A stretch of 64,000 bases of DNA from contig NC_014931.1 in NCBI RefSeq assembly GCF_000184745.1, positions 6,014,001 to 6,078,000 of the forward strand, written 5' to 3'. The translations under genes and the position numbers were made by a program. Shown here piece after piece: positions 17,649 through 25,303 of this stretch (position 1 is the stretch's first letter; every line of letters starts with the position of its first letter). The notes below the pieces were generated by a model. It did not search any database. It was given only the letters and a program-made list of their open reading frames with translations, and was not told where the DNA came from. Source of the DNA: Variovorax paradoxus EPS (GTDB lineage: Bacteria; Pseudomonadota; Gammaproteobacteria; Burkholderiales; Burkholderiaceae_C).

Positions 17649-20600
17649 TTGCCAACTCCCTGTGCCGATGTCGCCGGTGCCCCCGGTGCCGTTGCCGCAG
17701 GCGTTGCGCGCGATTGCGCAGGCACGCCGATCTCCGCCACCGACGAAGGCAGCACGGTGCCGCGCAGCCCCTTGCCTTGCGGCGAATCGCCGCCCGTGCC
17801 GCCCGACTGCGTGTTCTGGATCACGCGCAGCTTGACGGTCACGCTCGCGTTGTCGCGCGCCCAGGTGAGCTCGAAGCTGCCGTCCGGCAACTTCGTGCGC
17901 TGGGCCGTGCTGAGCAGCCGCTCCAGCCCGAAATTACCCGGCTCGTTGATGAGCTCGACGGTGCGCCCGTCGAAGGTGACGGCGGTGATCCGCGCGCCCG
18001 GCGTGCCCTGCGCGTTGGGCCACACGAAGTTGGACCACTGCGGCGGCGTGTTGCGGTAGCGCAGCTGCTGGCCATCGATTTCGACCATGTATTCCGTCAG
18101 GCCCGAGACGGGCTGCGGCAGGATCTGGAACAGCGTCTGCGGCTGCGCGGCACCGGCGCCTCCGCCAGCCGCGGCGCCCGACAGCGGCGCGACCCATTGC
18201 GAGAAGCCGTTGACGAAATCGGGACTCAGCGTGAGGCCCTGGTCGCCCCAGGCGCGCGGCGAGAGCAGGTCACCGCGGCGGATGACCAGCGAGCCCAGCG
18301 TCGTCGTCACGAACTTGCCGATGGCGCCTTCGGGACCAAAGAACTGCGCGATCTCCGCCGGCGAAGCCTCGATCTTCGCGCCCGCGGCGAACGGGTACTT
18401 GGTCGCGAGCGACTGCTGGAACGGCTGATGCACCTGCGCGCTCCAGATCTTGTTGACCTCCACCGCCGTCGGCTGGATCGTCACCGCATAGGCCTGCAGC
18501 AGCGGCCGAACCAGCAAAGGCCGGAGGGCCTGGCGCTGCGACGCGTCCATGCCGGTGAGCATCTGCTCGTCGACGTACTTGAGCGCATCGGCCAGCTCGG
18601 AGCCATTGCCTTCCAGCGTCTGCTGCATCAGCTGGCGCGCGCCCGGTCCGGGGTCGCCCTGGTTCTTGATCTGGTTGAAGCGCCCGCGCAGCTTCGACAG
18701 CGTGCCGAGGTAGCCGCGCAGGAGCGAGGTGTTGTCGCGCTCGACCACCAGGCGCGCGACGCCCGCGAATTCCCGGCCGATCGGGCCCATCGGAATCTCG
18801 GTGCGGTTGCCGCTCGCGTCGATGTTCACGTTGACCTGCGAAGGCGTGGCGCGACTGAAGAGGTTCTTGAACCAGTTCAGCGCCCCGGTGCGTGCCTGCT
18901 GCAGGCCGGCATTGACCAGCGATGGGTTGTCCCACGAGGTCTGGTCGTAGACGGTGTCGAAGACCTTGCGGATCGGCGAGTTCTGCGGATCGCCCAGCAG
19001 GTTCATCGCCACCACGGCCTGCTCGAAGCTGCCCATGTCCTTGACCGCGATGCCCTGCAGGAAGCGCTGCCACTCCTTGGCGTACTCCAGCTTGTACATG
19101 GTGGCGAGCGTCTTGCGGATCTGCTCGGGGCTGCCTTCGAGCGTCAGGTCGTCGTTGCCCGCGACGTTGAGCACCCAGTCCTTGCTCGATGTTTCCTTGT
19201 TGGCGGCATCACGGATGGCGTCGTCCACGTACTGCTGCCAGGCCTCGCGCGTGAACGCGCCCGAGATGGCGACGCTGCCGGCGATGGTGCCCTCGCTCTC
19301 GGCGCCGGCCGTCGCGCCCAGGATGCGCGCCACCGTCATTGGAGCGAAGCGTGTGGAGGCACGCGCCTTGATCTCGGCATACACCCGCTCGCGCGCCGGC
19401 ATGCCGCGCACCACGCGGCGCAGGTTGTCGCGCGTCTGCTCGACCAGTGCGAGGTTGGTGTCGGCCAGCGCGGGCCAGTTGTCGTCGCCCACGCGGCGCA
19501 GGTAGAAAGTGATCATGCGTTCGGCGTCGCGGATGACCGCGGCGCGCGGCATGTCGCCACGGTTGCTTTCGAGCCAGCCGCGCCAGAAGCGCGATATCTG
19601 GTCCGTGAGGTGCGCGGTCTCCACCTGACGCTTGTCGGACAGCATGAGATACGTCTTGAGCGCGTTGTAGGCGTCCTGCACATCGGCCGGCGACGAGCCC
19701 GCATACAGGCCGCCGCTCTCTGCAGCGGGCGGCGTTGCCGGCGTGGCGGCCGACACAGCGACCGGCGCGGCAGGGTTGCCCGCTGCATCGGCACGCCGGA
19801 GCCGTTCCGGATGCGCGTTGACCTCGCGAAGGAACGCCTGCAGGTTGTCGGACACCGGCGCGAGCATCAGCTGCTTGACGCCGCCGTAATACTCGGCGAC
19901 GAGCTTGTCCTCGAGCTGGTTGCCCTGGTAGAGGCCGAGCGAGAGCGACAGCGGACGGTCGTTGCGAAATTTCTCGAGTTGCTCGATGCGGTCCTGCAGG
20001 ATGCCCAGTGCCTCGAAGCGCGTGCGCAGCCCGTTGTCGCTGGCCTGCAGCTTGACCACTTTGTCGAGGTCGGCCTGCACGTTCTCCACCAGCTGCCGGT
20101 TGCCCAGGTACGACCAGGTCCATCCGCCGAGCAGCAGCCCCAGCACGGCGACGAAGGCAAAGAAGCTCACGTAGCGCACGCGGGCCTTCACCGGGCTGGA
20201 GAACTGCCGCACCGTCTTCTTGTCGGCAAAGATCACCTTGGAAAACAGGTCGCGCAGGAAGAATCCGTTCTGCGAATAGATTTCCTTGGACTTGCTGGCC
20301 GCGTTGTTCAGCGTGAGCCCGAAACGCTTGGCGATGCGCTCGGTCGACAGGCTGCGCATCGTGCCCTCTTGCAATGCGCTGGTGAAGTAGAAGCCGCGGA
20401 ACACCGGCTTGTGCTGGAACGGATTGCTCTCGAACAGCGTGGCGAGGAAGGCGCGCAGCGCGGGCTTGATGGCTGCGAATTCGAGCGGAAAGATCAGGAG
20501 CTCGGGCGACGGATCGCTGCCGCGGTGGCTCGCGAAGTGCGAGACGCTGATTTCCTTCAGGCCCAGGTAGAGCTCGTCGAAGCGCTTGTCGAACAGGGCC

Positions 20601-21490
20601 ACCGCGTCCTGCTTCTCGTCGCCGTCGTAGGGCAGCGATGCGCCCCACACGCGGTCGCGCTCCATCTTGTCGCTGTCGCCGAAGAACTCCGCAAAGCCGG
20701 TGATCAGGTCGGCCTTGGTGAACATCACGTAGACCGGTGCGAACACCTCGAGCCGCTCGGTCAGCTCCTGCATGCGCTGGCGCAGATTCTTCGCAAGCTG
20801 GATCGCGAAATCGGGCCGGCTGCCGATCAGCTCGGGAATGCTCGCCGTGATGATGATCCCGTTGATCGGCGCCTTCGGCCGGTACTTCTTGAGCAGGTCG
20901 AGAAAGCCGAACCACTCCTTGCGGTCTTCCTGGTGAATCGAATAGCGGCCCGCGGTATCGAGCACGATGCCTTCGGTGGTGAAGAACCAGTCGCAGTTGC
21001 GCGTGCCGCCGATGCCCTGGATCACCGCGTTGCCCTTGTCGGCGAACGGGAACTGCAGGCCCGAATTCAGGATGGCGCTGCTCTTGCCCGCCGCCGGGTT
21101 GCCGATGACCATGTACCAGGGCAGCTCGTACAGCGCCTCGCTGCCCGACATCTGCCCGATCTTGGACGTCTTGATGGTCTTGACCGCCTCGACCATGCGC
21201 CCGCGCAGCTCGTCGATCTCGGCCTTGCGCTCGGGATCGCTGTCGCGCACGGCGGCATCGGCCTGGTCTTCGAGCATGTCGCCGAGCTTGCGGTTGGCCG
21301 AGCGGGTGCGCATGCGCCGGATGAACCACACGAGCAGCCACAACAGCAGCAGCACGGCGAAGATGCCGACCGCCCAGATCGCGCCGATCTCGAGCGTCTG
21401 CGCGCCGATCAGGAGGAACGCGCCGAGCGCGATGGCGCCGATCACCGAGAGGGTGCGCGGATCGGCCAGGAAACTGAAGAATCGCCGCAT
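17645..21490 (-). CDS. tssM: TssM (IcmF-like), inner-membrane scaffold of the T6SS
   Basis: TssM spans the inner membrane and periplasm and joins TssL to TssJ. The 1281-residue protein has two N-terminal membrane segments (about 11-30 and 36-60) and a third near residues 440-462. The cytoplasmic NTPase domain carries an intact Walker A, GNPAAGKSS, at about residues 129-137, and DTAGRYSIH downstream, so it is probably of the nucleotide-binding type. The long periplasmic part contains the IcmF-related and C-terminal TssJ-binding regions (FFGPEGAIGKFV, then FELTWARDNASVTVKLRV). It starts 24 bases after the stop of the upstream membrane protein. Confidence 0.97.
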   Translation of the reverse strand: MRRFFSFLADPRTLSVIGAIALGAFLLIGAQTLEIGAIWAVGIFAVLLLLWLLVWFIRRMRTRSANRKLGDMLEDQADAAVRDSDPERKAEIDELRGRMVEAVKTIKTSKIGQMSGSEALYELPWYMVIGNPAAGKSSAILNSGLQFPFADKGNAVIQGIGGTRNCDWFFTTEGIVLDTAGRYSIHQEDRKEWFGFLDLLKKYRPKAPINGIIITASIPELIGSRPDFAIQLAKNLRQRMQELTERLEVFAPVYVMFTKADLITGFAEFFGDSDKMERDRVWGASLPYDGDEKQDAVALFDKRFDELYLGLKEISVSHFASHRGSDPSPELLIFPLEFAAIKPALRAFLATLFESNPFQHKPVFRGFYFTSALQEGTMRSLSTERIAKRFGLTLNNAASKSKEIYSQNGFFLRDLFSKVIFADKKTVRQFSSPVKARVRYVSFFAFVAVLGLLLGGWTWSYLGNRQLVENVQADLDKVVKLQASDNGLRTRFEALGILQDRIEQLEKFRNDRPLSLSLGLYQGNQLEDKLVAEYYGGVKQLMLAPVSDNLQAFLREVNAHPERLRRADAAGNPAAPVAVSAATPATPPAAESGGLYAGSSPADVQDAYNALKTYLMLSDKRQVETAHLTDQISRFWRGWLESNRGDMPRAAVIRDAERMITFYLRRVGDDNWPALADTNLALVEQTRDNLRRVVRGMPARERVYAEIKARASTRFAPMTVARILGATAGAESEGTIAGSVAISGAFTREAWQQYVDDAIRDAANKETSSKDWVLNVAGNDDLTLEGSPEQIRKTLATMYKLEYAKEWQRFLQGIAVKDMGSFEQAVVAMNLLGDPQNSPIRKVFDTVYDQTSWDNPSLVNAGLQQARTGALNWFKNLFSRATPSQVNVNIDASGNRTEIPMGPIGREFAGVARLVVERDNTSLLRGYLGTLSKLRGRFNQIKNQGDPGPGARQLMQQTLEGNGSELADALKYVDEQMLTGMDASQRQALRPLLVRPLLQAYAVTIQPTAVEVNKIWSAQVHQPFQQSLATKYPFAAGAKIEASPAEIAQFFGPEGAIGKFVTTTLGSLVIRRGDLLSPRAWGDQGLTLSPDFVNGFSQWVAPLSGAAAGGGAGAAQPQTLFQILPQPVSGLTEYMVEIDGQQLRYRNTPPQWSNFVWPNAQGTPGARITAVTFDGRTVELINEPGNFGLERLLSTAQRTKLPDGSFELTWARDNASVTVKLRVIQNTQSGGTGGDSPQGKGLRGTVLPSSVAEIGVPAQSRATPAATAPGAPATSAQGVGK

Positions 21491-21514
21491 AGATGTTTCT
21501 GGAATCGGTCCGGT

Positions 21515-23014
21515 TTAGGTGGCTTGTCGTACGGAGTTCGGAGGGGTCGGCGGGCTCGCGGGGCCGGCCAGCATGGCCGTCCGGGCGCGCGCGTCCTGCA
21601 CGGACAGCGCGAGCACATGCCGTGAATCTCGCACGGCGAGGTGACACGCCAGTGCCACGGCGGTCATGTCGGCCGCGGCCCCCAGATGGCCCAGGCTCGC
21701 GCAGACGGAAAGGTTGTTTTCGAAGGGCACGTGCGGCAGCCGCTCCTGCACGAGCTTGGCGACTTCGGTGACGCGGCTTGTGCGGTGATCGGCATCGCTC
21801 ACGACCCAGTCGACGGTGTCGGGCTGCACGGCCGAAGCGGAGAGCAGGCGCTGGGCGAAGAGATCGAGCAGGCTCGCGTCGGGCATGCGCGCGGTGTCGG
21901 CGGACTCGTCGCGCTGGCCGCTTGCGCTGCGCGAGAGCACCAAGCCGTGCGGCTGCGCGAACAGCCCATCGCCGGCGCGCGCGAGCAGCAGGCCCGCGGC
22001 TGCTTCGCCAGGCACGCGACCGTTGCGGCGCGCCGCGGAATGAAGCAGGCCTTCGGCCTCCCAACGGGCGATGCATTCGTTGGAAATCGCGGAGTCGGCG
22101 GCCAATGCGATCCACAGCGCGGGCCGCTGTTCTCGGTGAAGCGCGAGGTTGATGCGGTCGAGCAGCGCCATCGCGGAAACGCCGGCTTCGCTCTTGAAGC
22201 AGTCGACGGTCCAGTGCTGCGAGGGATCGGCCTCGCGTGCGAGTTGCTGCACCCATTGCGTGGCGATCGCGCGCTCGCTCTCGCTCCATGCGCCCGGCAA
22301 CAGCAGCGAGATGCACAAGTACGGCGCGGCAGCCGGCCCGGGAATGACTTCGCCGCTCGACACGAAACGCCCGGGCGCTCGCACGGACAGGGCATCGCCG
22401 GCATTCAGGATCGCATCGGTGGCAGAAGCCAGCAGCTCCTGCAGCACGTCGGACATCAAGTGGATGGCACGCAGTCGGTCGTCGGTCAGCGCATCGGCAT
22501 CGAAAGCTTCCGGTGCGGGCCGCAGGGTCTCGCGCAGGTGTTCGCGGAGTTCGTTCGCGTCGAGGCCGGCGACGCAGCCCGCGAGCATGGGAAAGCCTTC
22601 GCCGTCGCGCAGCTCAGGCACCAGCTCGGGCGCTTGCGCCTGGCCGACCGCGGTGGCTACCGCGTCGGCATCGTTGCCGCGCGGCGTGTGAAGAGCGAAT
22701 GCGAGCACAGCCATCTGAAGACGCTCTTGCTGTTGCGCATCGGCCGTTGCCCCCGTCGACGCGGCGGCACCCGTTGCAGCGGATGCTCCGCGCGCCGTCG
22801 GAGGCAACGCAACGGCGGGCGGCGGGCTCGCGAAGATCCGCCGCAGCACAAGATAGAACACCACCAGCGCCAGCGGCAACACGACGAGATAGAGCGCGAT
22901 GTCGCTCGTGCTCGGCATGCGCGCCGTGTAGTTCCAGTAGACGACCACGATCACCCACACCGTGATGAACACGGCGGAGAACATGAGGGTGGGCTTGACC
23001 AAGCGCGCCAGCAT
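21515..23014 (-). CDS. T6SS-linked membrane protein with a ketosynthase-like C-terminal motif
   Basis: This 499-residue protein belongs to no family I can name with certainty. Two membrane segments lie at about residues 8-28 and 40-60, followed by an Ala/Thr/Gly-rich linker. The soluble part contains LLLPGAWSESERAIATQWVQ and AGLLLARAGDGLFAQPHGLV. Near residue 445 is SLGHLGAAADMTAVALACHL, which resembles the conserved GHxxAAxG segment of beta-ketoacyl synthases. The middle section, with AAAGLLLARAGDG, is also reminiscent of that fold. The first Met could be TTG at 23017; ATG at 23014 is preferred. It lies between PAAR and tssM in one leftward run, so a structural role in the membrane complex is likely. 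Confidence 0.75.
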   Translation of the reverse strand: MLARLVKPTLMFSAVFITVWVIVVVYWNYTARMPSTSDIALYLVVLPLALVVFYLVLRRIFASPPPAVALPPTARGASAATGAAASTGATADAQQQERLQMAVLAFALHTPRGNDADAVATAVGQAQAPELVPELRDGEGFPMLAGCVAGLDANELREHLRETLRPAPEAFDADALTDDRLRAIHLMSDVLQELLASATDAILNAGDALSVRAPGRFVSSGEVIPGPAAAPYLCISLLLPGAWSESERAIATQWVQQLAREADPSQHWTVDCFKSEAGVSAMALLDRINLALHREQRPALWIALAADSAISNECIARWEAEGLLHSAARRNGRVPGEAAAGLLLARAGDGLFAQPHGLVLSRSASGQRDESADTARMPDASLLDLFAQRLLSASAVQPDTVDWVVSDADHRTSRVTEVAKLVQERLPHVPFENNLSVCASLGHLGAAADMTAVALACHLAVRDSRHVLALSVQDARARTAMLAGPASPPTPPNSVRQAT

Positions 23015-23101
23015 CAAGGACTCGTCGATGCCTCTGTCAGGCGGCGACGCACGCGGACGCGATGCCGCATGCCGTGCCTGCAGCCAACGAAGCGGCCTTT
23101 G

Positions 23102-23395
23102 TCATTCGGATGCGGAAGCGATCTGGCTGGAGAGCAACGTGCAGCCGCAGCGGGCCTTGTCGCCATGCCGCGCAACGTACCGGCCGTCGAGCATGACGTA
23201 GCGGCTGCCGGTCACGATGGGGTTGATGCCGTGGCCGGGCCGCGGACACGACACGAGGTCGCCGATGCGTGCGACGCGGCGCTCGTCGATGCTCGTGTTC
23301 TCGGACGCGGTGATCACGATGCCGCCGTGGTCGGTCTTGTCGTGCAGGACGATCCACGGACGATCGTTGTCCGCGGTGGGTTGATCCTCTTCCAT
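23102..23395 (-). CDS. PAAR-domain protein, tip of the T6SS spike
   Basis: PAAR proteins cap the VgrG trimer and sharpen the spike. This single-domain protein has 97 residues and starts MEEDQPTADNDRPWIVLHD. PAAR features are RRVARIGDLVSCPRPGHG, INPIVTGSRYVMLDGR and a Cys/His pattern ending RHGDKARCGCTLL, fitting a metal-stabilised cone. The ATG at 23395 has a strong GGGGGAG site upstream; the longer open frame upstream belongs to the neighbouring intergenic region. There is no effector extension. It lies between the TagX-like gene (59 bases) and the ketosynthase-like membrane protein. Confidence 0.92.
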   Translation of the reverse strand: MEEDQPTADNDRPWIVLHDKTDHGGIVITASENTSIDERRVARIGDLVSCPRPGHGINPIVTGSRYVMLDGRYVARHGDKARCGCTLLSSQIASASE

Positions 23396-23454
23396 TCGAA
23401 CTCCCCCTTGCTTGCCTCGTTGGTTTGTCGATGCGACCGATGCCGTGCCGGCAT

Positions 23455-24324
23455 TCAGTCGCGTGGCAATTTGAAACCGGGCTTGCGGTACTCCACGTGA
23501 CCGTAGTCCTTGATTGAAGACCAGCGACCACCCCACACAAGCCCTACGGACTCGGCCACCTCGCCATAAAGACGGTAGCCCTCCATGGCCCACGGGTCTC
23601 TTTCCGAGATCACCAGCTTGCCATTGCGATAGAACGCATTGTCTGCCGCAAGTCCATATTGATGATAGCTTTGATTCGCCTTGGCGAGCGTCACCGTGTT
23701 GCCCAACGCAGCGAGTTTGGCCTGCCGTTCGGGACTGCGATAACCCTCGAGCAACGCGAGGTCGTAGCCGTGCTTCTCTTTCATGATCTTGTAGACCAGG
23801 AGCAGGCGATTGCGGAAGTCCGCATCGAGCACGGCCCAGTCGCGACTGCCTTCCTTGGTGAGCGGACGGACCTGTTCGACCTCTGCGGTTGCGAAGATTT
23901 CAGGTGGCAGCGCAGGCGGCGGCACGAGCTGCTCGCCCTTAAGAAGCGCCTCGATCTTCGGATCGCTTGTCGCCGTCGAGTCATCAAAAAACAGGACGCG
24001 TCCGGTTCCGAAGGCCACGCTCAACATCACCGGAATGACGAGCAAGCCCATGCCCGACAACAACAGATAACGATGACGTACGGCGAAAGTACGCACACCC
24101 AAACCGCCATCTCGCACCAACTGAAAACTTGCTTCGGACACAAGTCCGAATCGATGGCCTAACTTGATAAAAAAGACTGCAGTTGCAGTCGTCAAAGTGA
24201 TCGTGGCTCGCAACACACGCTCACGAAAAGAAGGGAACAAGAAGATGGCAAGCGCAGCCACCATCAAGGCAAAATAACAAAAGAGAGCGAAGAAGATCAA
24301 CGGTGTTCGAAGAGTGCAATTCAT
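23455..24324 (-). CDS. TagX-like M15 peptidoglycan peptidase
   Basis: This is a predicted membrane-anchored peptidase of the M15 family. TagX of Acinetobacter, an L,D-endopeptidase needed for T6SS assembly, is the known parallel. The protein has 289 residues, with hydrophobic segments at about 7-30 (LIFFALFCYFALMVAALAIF) and 90-105 (LLLSGMGLLVIPVMLSVAF). The M15 zinc motif is present: H221 and D228 in YHQYGLAADNAF, and H276 in GHVEY. ALLEGYRSPERQAKL is the usual preceding segment. The start at 24324 avoids the divergent promoter region. Its codons are more AT-rich than those of tssM. It is probably the first gene of the PAAR-tssM-tagF operon and may open the cell wall for the tail. Confidence 0.88.
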   Translation of the reverse strand: MNCTLRTPLIFFALFCYFALMVAALAIFLFPSFRERVLRATITLTTATAVFFIKLGHRFGLVSEASFQLVRDGGLGVRTFAVRHRYLLLSGMGLLVIPVMLSVAFGTGRVLFFDDSTATSDPKIEALLKGEQLVPPPALPPEIFATAEVEQVRPLTKEGSRDWAVLDADFRNRLLLVYKIMKEKHGYDLALLEGYRSPERQAKLAALGNTVTLAKANQSYHQYGLAADNAFYRNGKLVISERDPWAMEGYRLYGEVAESVGLVWGGRWSSIKDYGHVEYRKPGFKLPRD

Positions 24325-24448
24325 TGTATGAGTCGCACAACACTTCGAACCGCTCGCCGCAACAACTGCATCCAAGTTGCAACGTTGCGTCGGTCACACC
24401 ATAAGCCGCGGGGAGAAAAAACATGCCTGCTTTCGGGACCACCCATCC
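24325..24448. promoter_or_regulatory. Divergent promoter region between TagX-like gene and cargo operon
   Basis: This 124-base gap separates the leftward TagX-like gene from the rightward gene at 24449. It has a perfect 10-bp palindrome GCAACGTTGC at 24379-24388, overlapping another GTTGCAAC palindrome. Both share GCAA/TTGC half-sites with the dyad at 11643-11670. This suggests a common regulator but does not prove it. No clear -35/-10 pair was recognised. Confidence 0.35.
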
Positions 24449-25276
24449 ATGATGGGCGCGCCAGACGACAACAAGGGACGGCCGAGCCTGCTCGGTTCCA
24501 GCACTTCCGCCGCGGACGCATCGTCTGCAACAGCACCCAATGCGGAATCCACGCGCGTGCTCGCGCAGCTCGGCGGCCGCGAGAGCGGTGAGAAGTCCTT
24601 CTTCAAGCGACCGAGCGTGTGGGCTTCACTCGCACTATTGATCGGCGTTGCAGGTGCCACGACCTATCAGCTGCAATCGAAACGCACCGATGCATCGGTG
24701 AACGTCGCAACCGCTACGCCAGTGAAACCCGCACCGGCAGCCGAGGCTTCACCCGTTGCGCGGCCAGCGCCCGAAACACCCGCTCCCGCCAGTACAACGA
24801 CACCCGCTGCAGCGCCTGAACCGACAACCGCACGCATCGTCGAAGGCGACACGTCCTCACACTCTCAGCACCAACAGCAATCCACACCGTTCGCTGCGAT
24901 CGGCGCGCAGCCCATGGTCGTTCCGCCTTCGGGCAAGTCGGCGCGCGCCGCGGCCACAACAAATCCGCCACGCGCAGAGAAGACGACGATGACTGCTGCA
25001 GCCGCAAAGAAGCCGACGCAAGTCGCTTCGTCGAAGCAACCTGTGCGCGCGGCCGACGGCAAGCCCGTCAAGACGGCAGCCAATGCATCGAAGACGCCGA
25101 AGCGCGCCAATAACAACGCCGCACAGACGGCATCGCGCCCCAGCAAGCCCGATCCCGACACCGACCTGCTGACCGCCCTCCTCAGGCGCAGCAAGGCACC
25201 AGACCCCGCGCCGCAGCCATCGGCGCTGGCCGAGGTCGCGGCGGATTGCAAGTCCGGCCAGCGATGCAAACCATGA
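24449..25276 (+). CDS. Single-pass membrane protein with low-complexity periplasmic tail
   Basis: I do not recognise this protein. It has 275 residues, starting MMGAPDDNKGRPSLLG. A cytoplasmic Ser/Ala-rich head is followed by one membrane segment (about 56-74, VWASLALLIGVAGATTY). A long Pro/Ala/Thr/Lys-rich region then runs to a short C-terminus, DCKSGQRCKP, with two cysteines. The topology and composition resemble envelope-spanning or TonB-like linkers rather than an enzyme. It lies upstream of the second vgrG by 27 bases and may be co-transcribed with it. A T6SS envelope role is possible from position only. Confidence 0.75.
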   Translation: MMGAPDDNKGRPSLLGSSTSAADASSATAPNAESTRVLAQLGGRESGEKSFFKRPSVWASLALLIGVAGATTYQLQSKRTDASVNVATATPVKPAPAAEASPVARPAPETPAPASTTTPAAAPEPTTARIVEGDTSSHSQHQQQSTPFAAIGAQPMVVPPSGKSARAAATTNPPRAEKTTMTAAAAKKPTQVASSKQPVRAADGKPVKTAANASKTPKRANNNAAQTASRPSKPDPDTDLLTALLRRSKAPDPAPQPSALAEVAADCKSGQRCKP

Positions 25277-25303
25277 GCCCCCGTGCCGACGTGAATCAAG
25301 ACG

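Noticed and set aside
17564..21625. Very long open frame opposite tssM (over 1300 codons), and similar ones opposite clpV and the usher
   Set aside because: High-GC codon bias keeps the antisense frame open; products are His/Arg/Ala-rich without domains, while the opposite strand encodes clear families.
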